DNA from: Vibrio sinaloensis DSM 21326
Lineage (GTDB): Bacteria > Pseudomonadota > Gammaproteobacteria > Enterobacterales > Vibrionaceae
Length of the DNA stretch: 41,502 nucleotides
Reading direction: 5' to 3'
Assembly (NCBI RefSeq): GCF_000189275.1
Contig: NZ_AEVT01000005.1
Span: forward strand, 1 to 41,502
The notes beneath the pieces are model-generated. The model was not told where the DNA came from. It did no database searches and worked only from the letters and a program-made list of their open reading frames with translations. The position numbers and the translations under genes are program-made. This document shows, one piece after another, positions 8,121 to 16,448 of the stretch; position 1 is the stretch's first letter; every line of letters starts with the position of its first letter.

Positions 8121-9403
8121 TGGATCATTCTAAATCTATTTTCGTTGCGATTCGTCGTCAAATCTTTGAAGCATTGGACAGTGAGGCGGTGACTGTCTTA
8201 ACCAAAGAGCAGCTAAGTAAGCAGTTAGCTGAAGCTGTTGATTTGTTGATTGACAGGCAAGGTTGGTCAGTTCCCTCTATCGTGAAGGCAGACTATGTTC
8301 AGAGCTTAGTCAATGAGATTCACGGCTTAGGTCCGATGCAATCTCTGATGGAAGATGAGTCTATCAGCGATATTATGATCAACGGTTGCGACAATGTATT
8401 TGTTGAGCGTAACGGTATTGTTGAAAAGTCGGAAGTCACCTTCATCGACGAAGATCAGTTAATTCAGATTGCTAAGAGAATTGCCGCTAGAGTAGGTCGA
8501 CGTGTCGACGATTCGTCTCCGACTTGTGACGCTCGTTTACCAGATGGCAGTCGTGTAAACATCGTTATTCCTCCCATCGCGATTGATGGGACCTCCGTGT
8601 CTATCCGTAAGTTTAAAAAGAATAGCCTAAGCTTTGATTCGTTGGTTGATTTTGGCGCCATGAGCTCCGAGATGGCGAAGTTGCTAATGATTGCTGCTCG
8701 TTGTCGACTAAATATCTTGATCTCCGGTGGTACCGGCTCGGGTAAAACCACGATGCTTAACGCCTTGTCTCAGTTTATTTCTGAAAAAGAACGCATTGTT
8801 ACTATCGAAGATGCCGCAGAACTTAAGCTACAACAGCCTCACGTAGTTCGCCTTGAAACAAGGACGTCCGGTATCGAAGGTACGGGTGCTATTGATCAAC
8901 GAGATTTGGTTATCAACTCTCTCCGTATGCGTCCAGATAGAATTATTGTGGGGGAGTGTCGTGGTGGGGAAGCATTTGAAATGCTCCAAGCTATGAACAC
9001 TGGTCATGATGGCTCTATGTCAACACTTCACGCCAATACACCTCGTGATGCCTTAGCCCGTGTGGAGGCGATGGTCATGATGGCAACCAATAACCTGCCC
9101 CTAGAGGCGATAAGACGTAACATCGTCAGCGCCGTCGATTTAGTGATTCAGATCAGTCGATTACATGATGGCTCTCGTAAAGTCATGAGTATTTCTGAGG
9201 TCGTTGGCCTAGAGGGTCAGAGTGTGGTTTTAGAAGAAATTTTTCGTTTTGTGCCGAATCAAATGCAAGGTGATGATGGCAAGGTTCGAGGTAACTTTGT
9301 AACAGCAGGGCTTATGCAGCGCTCAATTCTGGTTGAAAAGGCAAAATTCTTTGGCCTTGATTCTCAACTTGGGCAGCTCTTTGCGGCGCGAGAAGCGATA
9401 TGA
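8120..9403 (+). CDS. tadA: Tad secretion ATPase TadA/CpaF
   Basis: This is the cytoplasmic hexameric ATPase of the VirB11/GspE family that powers Flp pilus assembly. An N-terminal helical domain (1-110) precedes the motor. Walker A is ISGGTGSGKTT (Lys209), the Asp box is VTIEDAAELKL, Walker B is DRIIVGECRGGEA (Glu279), and the His box is GHDGSMSTLHANTP (about 295-307). All catalytic positions are present. The 427 residues match the family. It is coupled to tadZ upstream (TAATG) and overlaps tadB by four bases (ATGA). Confidence 0.97.
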   Translation: MDHSKSIFVAIRRQIFEALDSEAVTVLTKEQLSKQLAEAVDLLIDRQGWSVPSIVKADYVQSLVNEIHGLGPMQSLMEDESISDIMINGCDNVFVERNGIVEKSEVTFIDEDQLIQIAKRIAARVGRRVDDSSPTCDARLPDGSRVNIVIPPIAIDGTSVSIRKFKKNSLSFDSLVDFGAMSSEMAKLLMIAARCRLNILISGGTGSGKTTMLNALSQFISEKERIVTIEDAAELKLQQPHVVRLETRTSGIEGTGAIDQRDLVINSLRMRPDRIIVGECRGGEAFEMLQAMNTGHDGSMSTLHANTPRDALARVEAMVMMATNNLPLEAIRRNIVSAVDLVIQISRLHDGSRKVMSISEVVGLEGQSVVLEEIFRFVPNQMQGDDGKVRGNFVTAGLMQRSILVEKAKFFGLDSQLGQLFAAREAI

Positions 9404-10320
9404 TTTTTTGGTTGTCACTCATCCTAGGAGGAATCCTAGTCGTTATCGCCTTTTGGCCGAGTAAGCGCAAGGAGAGCGAGTATCTCGAGCAAATGAACCA
9501 AACATTGTTTGTGAGCTCAATGGATGAGGACCATAAAGCGGTTAACTTTACTAGCTTAACCGGTGAAACGATCAGTCAGAAAGTAAAACGTCGTGTTAAC
9601 AATGTTATGCTCCAGCTAGGCAAGTTTGCATTACTAAAAGTTTTTGCTTTCTTGGTTGTGGTGGCATTTGTCAGTTTTTACGCAAACGATACATTTATCC
9701 GAGTCAATTCAATTTATGCGCTGATCATTGGTGAGCTAATTGGTGTTGCCGTTGGTATGTCTTGGCTTGAGCAGCGTCAACAGAAAGAGTTTGAAATGGC
9801 TTTCCCCGATGCATTGAACATGCTAGCCAGTGCGGTTAGCTCAGGGGAGAGCTTGATGCACTCTATCATGTTTGTTGGCAAGACGCTGGAAGGTAGTGTT
9901 GGTGAAGAATTTAAACGCATGGGAGAGAGGTTACAACTGGGCGAGTCTCCAGATTCTGTATTCAAAAAATCATGTAATCGCTTTCCCTACCGCTCCTTCC
10001 AATTTTTCGTGATCACATTACGTGCAAATATGCAGCGCGGTGGTCAGCTTAAAGACGTGATTACTCGCCTCAATCGTTTAATGTTCGACGCTAGGGCAAT
10101 TGAGAAGAAGAAATACGCGCTGACTTCTGAAGCTCGTACTTCTGCGAAAATCGTTGCTGCGATACCTTTCTTTTTCCTGTTTATTCTGCAGTACTTGAGC
10201 CCCGAAAATTACGACTTTGTTATGAACCATCCCAAAGGTCAGCCAATTCTTTACTATATGTTGATAAGTGAAGCGATCGGTATCGGCATTATTTGGAGCT
10301 TGATGAAGGGAGTGCGTTAA
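9400..10320 (+). CDS. tadB: Tad inner-membrane platform protein TadB
   Basis: TadB is a GspF-domain membrane protein that forms the inner-membrane platform together with TadC and contacts TadA. A first hydrophobic segment is at residues 1-20, a pair of membrane helices lies near 77-120, a T2SSF cytoplasmic domain (FPDALNMLASAVSSGESL) covers about 140-255, and C-terminal helices follow from 250 on (KIVAAIPFFFLFILQYL). The 306-residue length is usual. The start overlaps the tadA stop (ATGA) and the stop overlaps the tadC start (TAATG). Confidence 0.94.
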   Translation: MIFWLSLILGGILVVIAFWPSKRKESEYLEQMNQTLFVSSMDEDHKAVNFTSLTGETISQKVKRRVNNVMLQLGKFALLKVFAFLVVVAFVSFYANDTFIRVNSIYALIIGELIGVAVGMSWLEQRQQKEFEMAFPDALNMLASAVSSGESLMHSIMFVGKTLEGSVGEEFKRMGERLQLGESPDSVFKKSCNRFPYRSFQFFVITLRANMQRGGQLKDVITRLNRLMFDARAIEKKKYALTSEARTSAKIVAAIPFFFLFILQYLSPENYDFVMNHPKGQPILYYMLISEAIGIGIIWSLMKGVR

Positions 10321-11210
10321 TGACTGTTTCTCCTCAATTGTACGTTTTTCTTCAGTTGTGCTCGGTGTTTCTGGGTGTTGTTCTTTTCGTACTGGTTATG
10401 TACCGACTGGTTAAAAGAAAGCTGTTTCTCAGTCAACTTTCACTAAAGTCAGACTCCAACCGCATGGCTGGCTTTATGGACTTTGTTTCTGAAAAAGTCG
10501 CGAAGCCTGCGGTTGAAAGTAATAACCAAGAGATAAATGAAAAATTTAAGCGTGCCGGGATCTCGACTAAAAGTCGCTGGTTTAGCTTTTACATGCCTAT
10601 CAAATACGGTGCGCTCCTAGTGGGAGGAGTAAGCTTTTACATTTATGCGACAGCGTCAGATATGGAGTCTGCCAGCATGATCGCGGGTTTAGCAACTTGG
10701 TTAATTCTTTGCATTATCCTTCCAGATGCGATTTTGGATAGCAGAGGAAAGGCTCGGATTGCCCGAATTTCTGCACAGCTACCTTACTTACTTGACCTAC
10801 TCGCCGTTTGTGTGCAGACCGGTATGACGATTGAGTCTGCGATGAACTATCTATCGAAAGAGATGATAGGTTTCGATAAAGAATTGGCGGGTTTACTCAA
10901 AAAAACGAATGAGCGCTCACGTTTGGTTGGTATGCAGAAAGCATTGGACGAGCTTTACGAGGATATTCCGTCGAGTGAAATGCGAAGTTTCGTAATGACT
11001 CTAAAACAAAGCCTGCAATATGGCTCGTCGATCTATGGCGTGTTAACGACGCTCGCTGGTGACATCCGAGATGTTCAAATGCTGGGTTTAGAGGAGAAAA
11101 TCGGTAAGCTTGCGGCGAAAATGTCTGTTCCTCTGATTCTGTTTATTATGATTCCAATTGTAATTTTGATCGCTGCTCCAGGTATCTTGAGGATGATGTC
11201 AAATGTATAA
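10320..11210 (+). CDS. tadC: Tad inner-membrane platform protein TadC
   Basis: TadC is the second GspF-like platform protein. Membrane helices lie at about residues 6-27 and 95-140, with a cytoplasmic T2SSF domain (QLPYLLDLLAVCVQTGMTIE) and a C-terminal hydrophobic hairpin (MSVPLILFIMIPIVILI). The start is taken as ATG 10320, which overlaps the tadB stop; an upstream in-frame TTG at 10293 would only add residues inside tadB and has no support. The length of 296 residues is typical. It overlaps tadD by 8 bases. Confidence 0.94.
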   Translation: MTVSPQLYVFLQLCSVFLGVVLFVLVMYRLVKRKLFLSQLSLKSDSNRMAGFMDFVSEKVAKPAVESNNQEINEKFKRAGISTKSRWFSFYMPIKYGALLVGGVSFYIYATASDMESASMIAGLATWLILCIILPDAILDSRGKARIARISAQLPYLLDLLAVCVQTGMTIESAMNYLSKEMIGFDKELAGLLKKTNERSRLVGMQKALDELYEDIPSSEMRSFVMTLKQSLQYGSSIYGVLTTLAGDIRDVQMLGLEEKIGKLAAKMSVPLILFIMIPIVILIAAPGILRMMSNV

Positions 11211-11967
11211 AGTAATTGCTTGCATAGTGTTGACTGTTTTGGTCGGGTGTACTGCGACTTCGGGTCAGAAAAAGCAAATAGATACAGAAGCATTGTTACT
11301 TCAAGCTCAGAATTATAGTGAACTTGCTAGTTACTATAAATCAGAGCTGGTTGAAAAAGATACAGTTGAAACGAGAATTAAGCTAGCCCGCAGTTATCTT
11401 AGAATTAAAGATGCTGATTCGGCGTTGTTTACTTTGCAACCTGTACTGGCAAAAGAAAACGTACCCGCAGAAGCGCTGTTAGTTAATGCGAGCAGTCTTT
11501 ATGAAATGGGTGAGTTTAAACAAGGGCTCGAAGCTATTGAACGAGCGGCTGAACTCGAACCAAAGAATGCTGAAATTCAGAATCTTGCGGGGTTATTATA
11601 TTCAGCAAATGGTGATTTCGGCAAAGCTCGCGCGCAGTTCAACCTAGCGAGAAGTAACTTCTACAACGATATTACTGTCAAAAACAATCTCGCGGTACTA
11701 GACATTATTGAAGGCCACTATTTGGATGCTGTGCAACGACTGATGCCAATTTACACAAATGATAAGGCCGATTCGCAAGTCCAAGCCAATTTAATGCTGG
11801 CTCTAGCTAAGCTAGGTAATTTCGATTATGTCCGTACTATGCTCGGCCCAAATGTGTCCGAGGAGGAAGCGTTTAATCATTTTGCTGCATTACGAAATAG
11901 TGAGCCAACTGCCAATGTAAACCCAGAGTTGCTTAAAACTGAGCAAATAGAGGAATTGGCCCAATGA
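11203..11967 (+). CDS. tadD: TadD, TPR lipoprotein of the Tad system
   Basis: This outer-membrane lipoprotein with tetratricopeptide repeats is thought to act as a pilotin-like assembly factor for the secretin. The lipobox is LTVLVGC with Cys at residue 16. TPR-like helices run through about residues 50-215, for example LYEMGEFKQGLEAIERAAEL and LAGLLYSANGDFGKARAQFN. The 254 residues fit. It overlaps tadC by 8 bases and tadE by 4 (ATGA), consistent with coupled translation. Confidence 0.92.
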   Translation: MYKVIACIVLTVLVGCTATSGQKKQIDTEALLLQAQNYSELASYYKSELVEKDTVETRIKLARSYLRIKDADSALFTLQPVLAKENVPAEALLVNASSLYEMGEFKQGLEAIERAAELEPKNAEIQNLAGLLYSANGDFGKARAQFNLARSNFYNDITVKNNLAVLDIIEGHYLDAVQRLMPIYTNDKADSQVQANLMLALAKLGNFDYVRTMLGPNVSEEEAFNHFAALRNSEPTANVNPELLKTEQIEELAQ

Positions 11968-12464
11968 TCAGATTAACAACGCGTAAGCAATCAGGTGTCG
12001 CCAGCATTGAGTTCGTACTTGGTTTTATGGCGTTCTGGTTGATGTGCATGGCATGGGTTGAAATGAGCTACTTATCTTACATCAGTGCTATTTCTGACCT
12101 CGCAATTTCAGAAGCTGCAAGGAGCGCCAAGGTATCTGATGGCGGCTATCGAGCGGCGTTTGAAAATGTCATTAATGACAGCGACGCATTATGGGCTGGA
12201 GTTGTGGATGAATCTAACTTTCGTTTGTCGGTCCAGTACATTGGTGCAGTAGCTGATCTAACCAATGTTAACCCATGTGAGGTGCCAGATGGAGATAGCT
12301 TTGCAGAGTGTGGTACAGCCAAAAACAGTGCGATGGCCATCTATCGTATCGACTACGACTTCACATCTATATTCACTTATTTTATGGATACATCCAGTCT
12401 CGTGACCCGAGAAGTTATCGTCGTGCAGGAGTATGAGCGAGGTGCTTTTGAAATCAATGGCTAA
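11964..12464 (+). CDS. tadE: TadE pseudopilin
   Basis: TadE is a minor pseudopilin processed by TadV. The leader MIRLTTRKQSG is followed by VASIEFVLGFMAFWLMCMAW, which has Glu at position 5 after the cut and then a hydrophobic helix. The remaining 135 residues would be periplasmic and carry two cysteines close together (NPCEVPDGDSFAECG) that may form a disulfide. It overlaps tadD by four bases and the start of tadF by eight. Confidence 0.9.
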   Translation: MIRLTTRKQSGVASIEFVLGFMAFWLMCMAWVEMSYLSYISAISDLAISEAARSAKVSDGGYRAAFENVINDSDALWAGVVDESNFRLSVQYIGAVADLTNVNPCEVPDGDSFAECGTAKNSAMAIYRIDYDFTSIFTYFMDTSSLVTREVIVVQEYERGAFEING

Positions 12465-12993
12465 AAAGCAACAAGGCACCTTTAGCGTAGAGTTTGCCAT
12501 AGTCGGACTAATGTTTAGTTTTCTACTTGTGTTTAGTGGCGACGTTATAATCAAATTATCAATGAAAGGTAAGCTGGATAGGTTGTCATACTCAATGGTT
12601 AATATCCTTAAGGAGCGTACTCAGCTTTACAACGAGGACTATAAAATCACACAGGCGGAAGCTAGTGAGCTAAATACAATATCTCGTGGATCACTAACCC
12701 GCATGTCAGCTTCTTCATTTAATACTAACGATCTACAGGTCATCGTCGAGGAGTTAACCTTTGCTGATATAGGAAGACCCAACGCAGTCAGGACGTTTAA
12801 TTTTGGTCGTCAGATTTGCAGTTTGAATACAACATTAGCTGATTTGGAGCACCTGTCCGTTGTAACGTCTTGGGATAGACAAGCAACCTTGTATCGGGTG
12901 AGCTTGTGTTACGAAACAGAGAATTGGGTCGGGGAGCTACTTGGTGGTGATTTCCGTGTTGTGTCGTCTGATGCAGTGATCATAGGTAGGTAA
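12457..12993 (+). CDS. tadF: TadF pseudopilin
   Basis: TadF is a second minor pseudopilin with a TadE-like leader: KKQQG then TFSVEFAIVGLMFSFLLVFS, again with Glu at position 5 after the predicted cut. Two cysteines are in the C-terminal periplasmic part (GRQICSL, VSLCYE). The start is uncertain. ATG 12433 has its AGGAG only one base away, which is too close. ATG 12457 lies 13 bases after GAGGT, and TTG 12448 is 4 bases after it. I prefer 12457, which gives a 7-residue leader. The gene overlaps tadE by 8 bases and ends 3 bases before tadG. Confidence 0.85.
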   Translation: MAKKQQGTFSVEFAIVGLMFSFLLVFSGDVIIKLSMKGKLDRLSYSMVNILKERTQLYNEDYKITQAEASELNTISRGSLTRMSASSFNTNDLQVIVEELTFADIGRPNAVRTFNFGRQICSLNTTLADLEHLSVVTSWDRQATLYRVSLCYETENWVGELLGGDFRVVSSDAVIIGR

Positions 12994-12996
12994 AGC

Positions 12997-14256
12997 ATGA
13001 AAGCTTTAAGAAAACAGTCCGGCCATGCCGCTATTTTGTTTGCCATGATTATACCTGGTTTGTTTGGCTTATTTACATTAGCTAGTGATGGTGCCAGAGC
13101 CATTCAAACTAAAGCGAGGATCGAGGATGCTTCTGAGATTGCGGTCTTAGCCATTGCAGCTCATAACGACGATAATAAAAACTCGCAAGGTTCGGGTAGT
13201 GGTAGTGCTGTCAATCGCAAGATAGCGACAGACTATTTAGAGGCCTATTTGCACGACGTCGACTCGGTCAATAATCTTAAAATTCATAAATACAATTGCG
13301 ATCAAATTCCAGAATGTGTTGCTGGCCTAGCTCGAGGTGAACCTAGATTCTTCCAGTATGAAGTAGAAGCAACCAGTCGCCATGTTTCTTGGTTCCCAGG
13401 TGATTCCTCAATCCCTGGTTTTGGAAAAACGTTTGACGCTAAAGGGGCGGCAACCGCTCGTAAGTATCAAAGTGAAGCTGTAGACATCTTATTTGTTGCC
13501 GACTATTCAGGCTCTATGGCTGGTGGTTGGAACGGTGGTTCAAATCGGAAGTACATTGATTTAAGAAACATAATTAAAGTAGTGACTGACGAACTACAGA
13601 AGTTCAATGACTTGAATAACACTGACAACAATACGGTGGGGATGACAGGGTTTAACTATTACACTAAGACCAAGCCTACTAATCGGTCAAACTCCTGTTT
13701 TATGACGCAGTTAGTTTATAATAACAACTACAACATCAATTATACCAAGACTGTTAATAATATTTTTAACGAGAAGAATAATAAGTACTGTGTCAGTCAC
13801 AGTGATAGCTCAAGATTCCGTGATATTGACTTAACGGACAATTACTCTTCATTTAACACCACTGTGAATGGCTTCTATCCAAACCATGGTACAGCCTCTT
13901 ATCAAGGTATTATGCGCGGTGCCCAAATGTTGAAAAAAGGCACTAACCCTAGAAGGTTATTGATCGTCCTTTCAGATGGTGATGATTCGGGCACTTCGCA
14001 AAAAAACATCCATAAACAATTAGTTAACGCTGGGATGTGCACCAAGATAAAACAAGAGCTATCAACGGGGATCTCAAGCAGTGGTCAAAGTATCAAAGCG
14101 AGGCTTGCCGTTGTGGGGTTTGATTACAACGTCAACAACAATACGGCATTAAGAGATTGCGCCGGTGCCGAGAATGTATTTAAAGCACAGAATACGGATG
14201 ATATTTTAAACAAAATTCTTGAGCTAATTACTGAAGAAATTGGCCACCTTAAATAA
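12997..14256 (+). CDS. tadG: TadG, von Willebrand A-domain protein of the Tad system
   Basis: TadG is a large pseudopilin-like or anchoring component of the Tad apparatus. The N-terminus (KQSGHAAILFAMIIPGLFGL) is the TadG/TadE-like membrane segment. The von Willebrand factor A domain begins near residue 162 with VDILFVADYSGSMAGG; DYSGS at 169-173 is a complete metal-binding DxSxS motif. A stretch rich in Asn and Thr (about 205-270) appears as a loop insertion inside the vWA fold. The domain resumes at RRLLIVLSDGDDSG and ends near the C-terminus. The 419 residues are within the family range. Confidence 0.92.
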   Translation: MKALRKQSGHAAILFAMIIPGLFGLFTLASDGARAIQTKARIEDASEIAVLAIAAHNDDNKNSQGSGSGSAVNRKIATDYLEAYLHDVDSVNNLKIHKYNCDQIPECVAGLARGEPRFFQYEVEATSRHVSWFPGDSSIPGFGKTFDAKGAATARKYQSEAVDILFVADYSGSMAGGWNGGSNRKYIDLRNIIKVVTDELQKFNDLNNTDNNTVGMTGFNYYTKTKPTNRSNSCFMTQLVYNNNYNINYTKTVNNIFNEKNNKYCVSHSDSSRFRDIDLTDNYSSFNTTVNGFYPNHGTASYQGIMRGAQMLKKGTNPRRLLIVLSDGDDSGTSQKNIHKQLVNAGMCTKIKQELSTGISSSGQSIKARLAVVGFDYNVNNNTALRDCAGAENVFKAQNTDDILNKILELITEEIGHLK

Positions 14257-14270
14257 AGATTAGAGCGAAT

Positions 14271-14906
14271 ATGAAAAATAAACTGATACCGATAACAACA
14301 GCCCTGTTCTTATCTTGTGGGGTTGCCAACGCTGATGAGCTACAAGACCCTCTTGCTCTTTATTGCAACCAAGATGGTGTTGAATTCGAACATTCAATAC
14401 AAGTTCACCCCAGTATAAAAGTGCATAACCATCAGGGGCAGTTCCAGCAGGTCGTTGTTAACACCGATGAAACACCCGTGCTCGATTGGTTAAGCAAAGA
14501 GCTGGCACAAATAGGGCTATCGCTGAACTGTAGCGAATATCTACTCACAAACAGCGCTATCGAGTTTTCAAACAGCCCAGAGGTGATAGCTCGAGTCTAT
14601 TTTAATTTTGATGACTCGACATTAACTCAGCAATCTGAGTACGTGTTAACTCGTGTTATGCGTTTGATTGAGTCTCAAGCTAGAAATATAGAACTGGCTG
14701 GTCATACGGATAACGTTGGTGATGCAGGGTACAACTTCTCGCTTGGTTTGAGACGCTCGAAAGCGGTAGAGGATTACCTGGTCGAGAGGGGAGTGGATAC
14801 TAAGCGTATTACAACCACGAGTTTCGGAGAAAATAAACCTTTCGTCGATAATATGAGTGATGAAAACCGCAAGCTAAATCGACGCGTCGAAGTTTCAACC
14901 TTATAA
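14271..14906 (+). CDS. OmpA-family C-terminal domain protein, last gene of the Tad operon
   Basis: This is a periplasmic protein with an OmpA/MotB-type peptidoglycan-binding domain. A signal peptide covers residues 1-21 (ending GVANA). An uncharacterised 90-residue region precedes the OmpA domain, which starts at VYFNFDDSTL and includes LAGHTDNVGDAGYNFSLG, LRRSKAVEDYL and NRKLNRRVEVS; the residues that contact diaminopimelate, Asp and Arg, are present. It starts 14 bases after tadG, so it is likely co-transcribed and may anchor the Tad machine to the cell wall. Equivalent OmpA-domain genes are not in the original Aggregatibacter operon; this is an added part. Confidence 0.88.
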   Translation: MKNKLIPITTALFLSCGVANADELQDPLALYCNQDGVEFEHSIQVHPSIKVHNHQGQFQQVVVNTDETPVLDWLSKELAQIGLSLNCSEYLLTNSAIEFSNSPEVIARVYFNFDDSTLTQQSEYVLTRVMRLIESQARNIELAGHTDNVGDAGYNFSLGLRRSKAVEDYLVERGVDTKRITTTSFGENKPFVDNMSDENRKLNRRVEVSTL

Positions 14907-14920
14907 GGTCACCTCCATTT

Positions 14921-14955
14921 GCGCACTGAGCTATATTTTTGTTTCGTCAGTGCGC
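14921..14955. terminator. Hairpin between convergent Tad and GGDEF operons
   Basis: GCGCACTGA (14921-14929) pairs with TCAGTGCGC (14947-14955) around a 17-base loop. It overlaps the last codons of the facing GGDEF gene, so it could act at the end of both operons. No strong T-run follows on either strand, which lowers the chance that it is a simple intrinsic terminator. Confidence 0.4.
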
Positions 14956-16448
14956 TTGTCTTCCTTTTGCTCTTCGCTCAGTTGGGCTGAGAAAGCAATT
15001 CCACACTTTTTCTCTTTGGCTTCATACATAGCCAAATCTGCATCATGTATGACGGCTGCGATGTCCTGCTTTCTGCTGTTTTTGTGGGCGATACCAATAC
15101 TTGCCGTCACTTGAAGGGCCGCCCCTTGATACTCTATTGGCGTATTAATCCTTGCAATCAATCGGTGCGCGAGTTCGTCTACTGACGCTCGGTCGTAATG
15201 TTCTTCCAGAATCAGCACAAATTCATCGCCACCTAAGCGGTAGACTTTACAGCCGTCTTCGTTATGTACCGCCAGTCGGTTTGCAATCGTTTTAAGCAAG
15301 AAGTCGCCGGCGCTATGTCCATAGGTATCGTTGATTGGCTTAAAACCGTTAAGGTCCACCATAACGAAATAAGCGGTTTTATGTGGTGCACGCGAGAGCT
15401 GTTCGATATGCCTATTGAAACCCACTCGATTTCCGATCCGAGTCAAAGAGTCTGTAATGAGCTGCTTCTCCAACTCTTTCTTCGTTGCGATTAACGAGGT
15501 CACATCAAGAGCGGAACATTCGACGACAAAGTCATCACTGTCAGTTGTATTAAATTGGAAAGAGCGTTCGCCGTCTAAGGTTCTCACTTGGTAATAATGA
15601 CCATTTTTAATCTTGTTATTAGCAATGCGCATGATGAGTTGTTCTTGCAGGTCGTTGCTGGTTTCAAACGAGTGACCAAAATGCCGTTTAAACTCATTGT
15701 TAGAGCGAATAATTGATTTGTTCTTAGTGTCCACTACAAACTGGCATACCTGAGTCAGGTTATAGCTGGTATTCAATCTCTCTTCGCTTTTTTTGAGCTC
15801 ATCAATGTTATCCAATAAACGTTCTCTTAGGTTATCAATGGAAGAGAACAGCGAGCTAAACTCTACGTATTGGTGCTCGGGAGGGGCAACGCTTACCTCT
15901 CCCTTCGACATCAAATAACCATATCTTTGAGCGTCATAAAAAGGTTTGCTTACGAGTGCTAGAATTTGGCGACTGAACAAGAAAGCGAGTACCAAAAAAG
16001 AAACAATGACTAACAAAGCTACGGGGAGGATCGAAGCAATTTCTCTTTTACCTATCGCATCTGTATTTTTGTCGACAATTAAACTGCCAACTTGATTATT
16101 CAATGAGTCATATAGTGGGAAGACAAATCGTTCGGTTGCGAGTGTATCGATGGTTGTGACGACTTCTGCGAGTGTTAAATCATAAACTGATGAGTTCAAC
16201 GTCACTTTTACGACATGATCGACATGAGAGATATGGCTGACAACTTGCTGCGCGACATCGGTATCCAGTTCGACGGCGGCGTGGACGGCGTTCAATGTTT
16301 GTGAGTCGACAATCTCATCAAATTGGTGATTCAGCGATTGTAAGTTGGATTGGTAATAGATGACGAAGCCAAGAGCCCCCATTAACATCAATGGAATCAA
16401 AGTAAATATTGTGTAGTAGAGGATGATCTTGTGTGTTAAGCGCTTCAT
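14931..16448 (-). CDS. Membrane diguanylate cyclase with periplasmic sensor region
   Basis: The protein makes cyclic di-GMP from two GTP. Two membrane helices (about 8-30 and 138-160) enclose a periplasmic part of about 107 residues. A HAMP/linker region follows, then a PAS-like segment (about 225-320) and a GGDEF domain from about 330, with DSLTRIGNRVGFN, DLNGFKPINDTYGH and the active motif GGDEF at 406-410. The inhibitory RxxD site is absent: the equivalent residues read EDGC, so product inhibition through it is not expected. Its start overlaps the stop of the upstream binding-protein gene by one base. I infer that the binding protein delivers a ligand signal to the periplasmic region. The ligand is unknown. 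Confidence 0.9.
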   Translation of the reverse strand: MKRLTHKIILYYTIFTLIPLMLMGALGFVIYYQSNLQSLNHQFDEIVDSQTLNAVHAAVELDTDVAQQVVSHISHVDHVVKVTLNSSVYDLTLAEVVTTIDTLATERFVFPLYDSLNNQVGSLIVDKNTDAIGKREIASILPVALLVIVSFLVLAFLFSRQILALVSKPFYDAQRYGYLMSKGEVSVAPPEHQYVEFSSLFSSIDNLRERLLDNIDELKKSEERLNTSYNLTQVCQFVVDTKNKSIIRSNNEFKRHFGHSFETSNDLQEQLIMRIANNKIKNGHYYQVRTLDGERSFQFNTTDSDDFVVECSALDVTSLIATKKELEKQLITDSLTRIGNRVGFNRHIEQLSRAPHKTAYFVMVDLNGFKPINDTYGHSAGDFLLKTIANRLAVHNEDGCKVYRLGGDEFVLILEEHYDRASVDELAHRLIARINTPIEYQGAALQVTASIGIAHKNSRKQDIAAVIHDADLAMYEAKEKKCGIAFSAQLSEEQKEDKRTDETKI

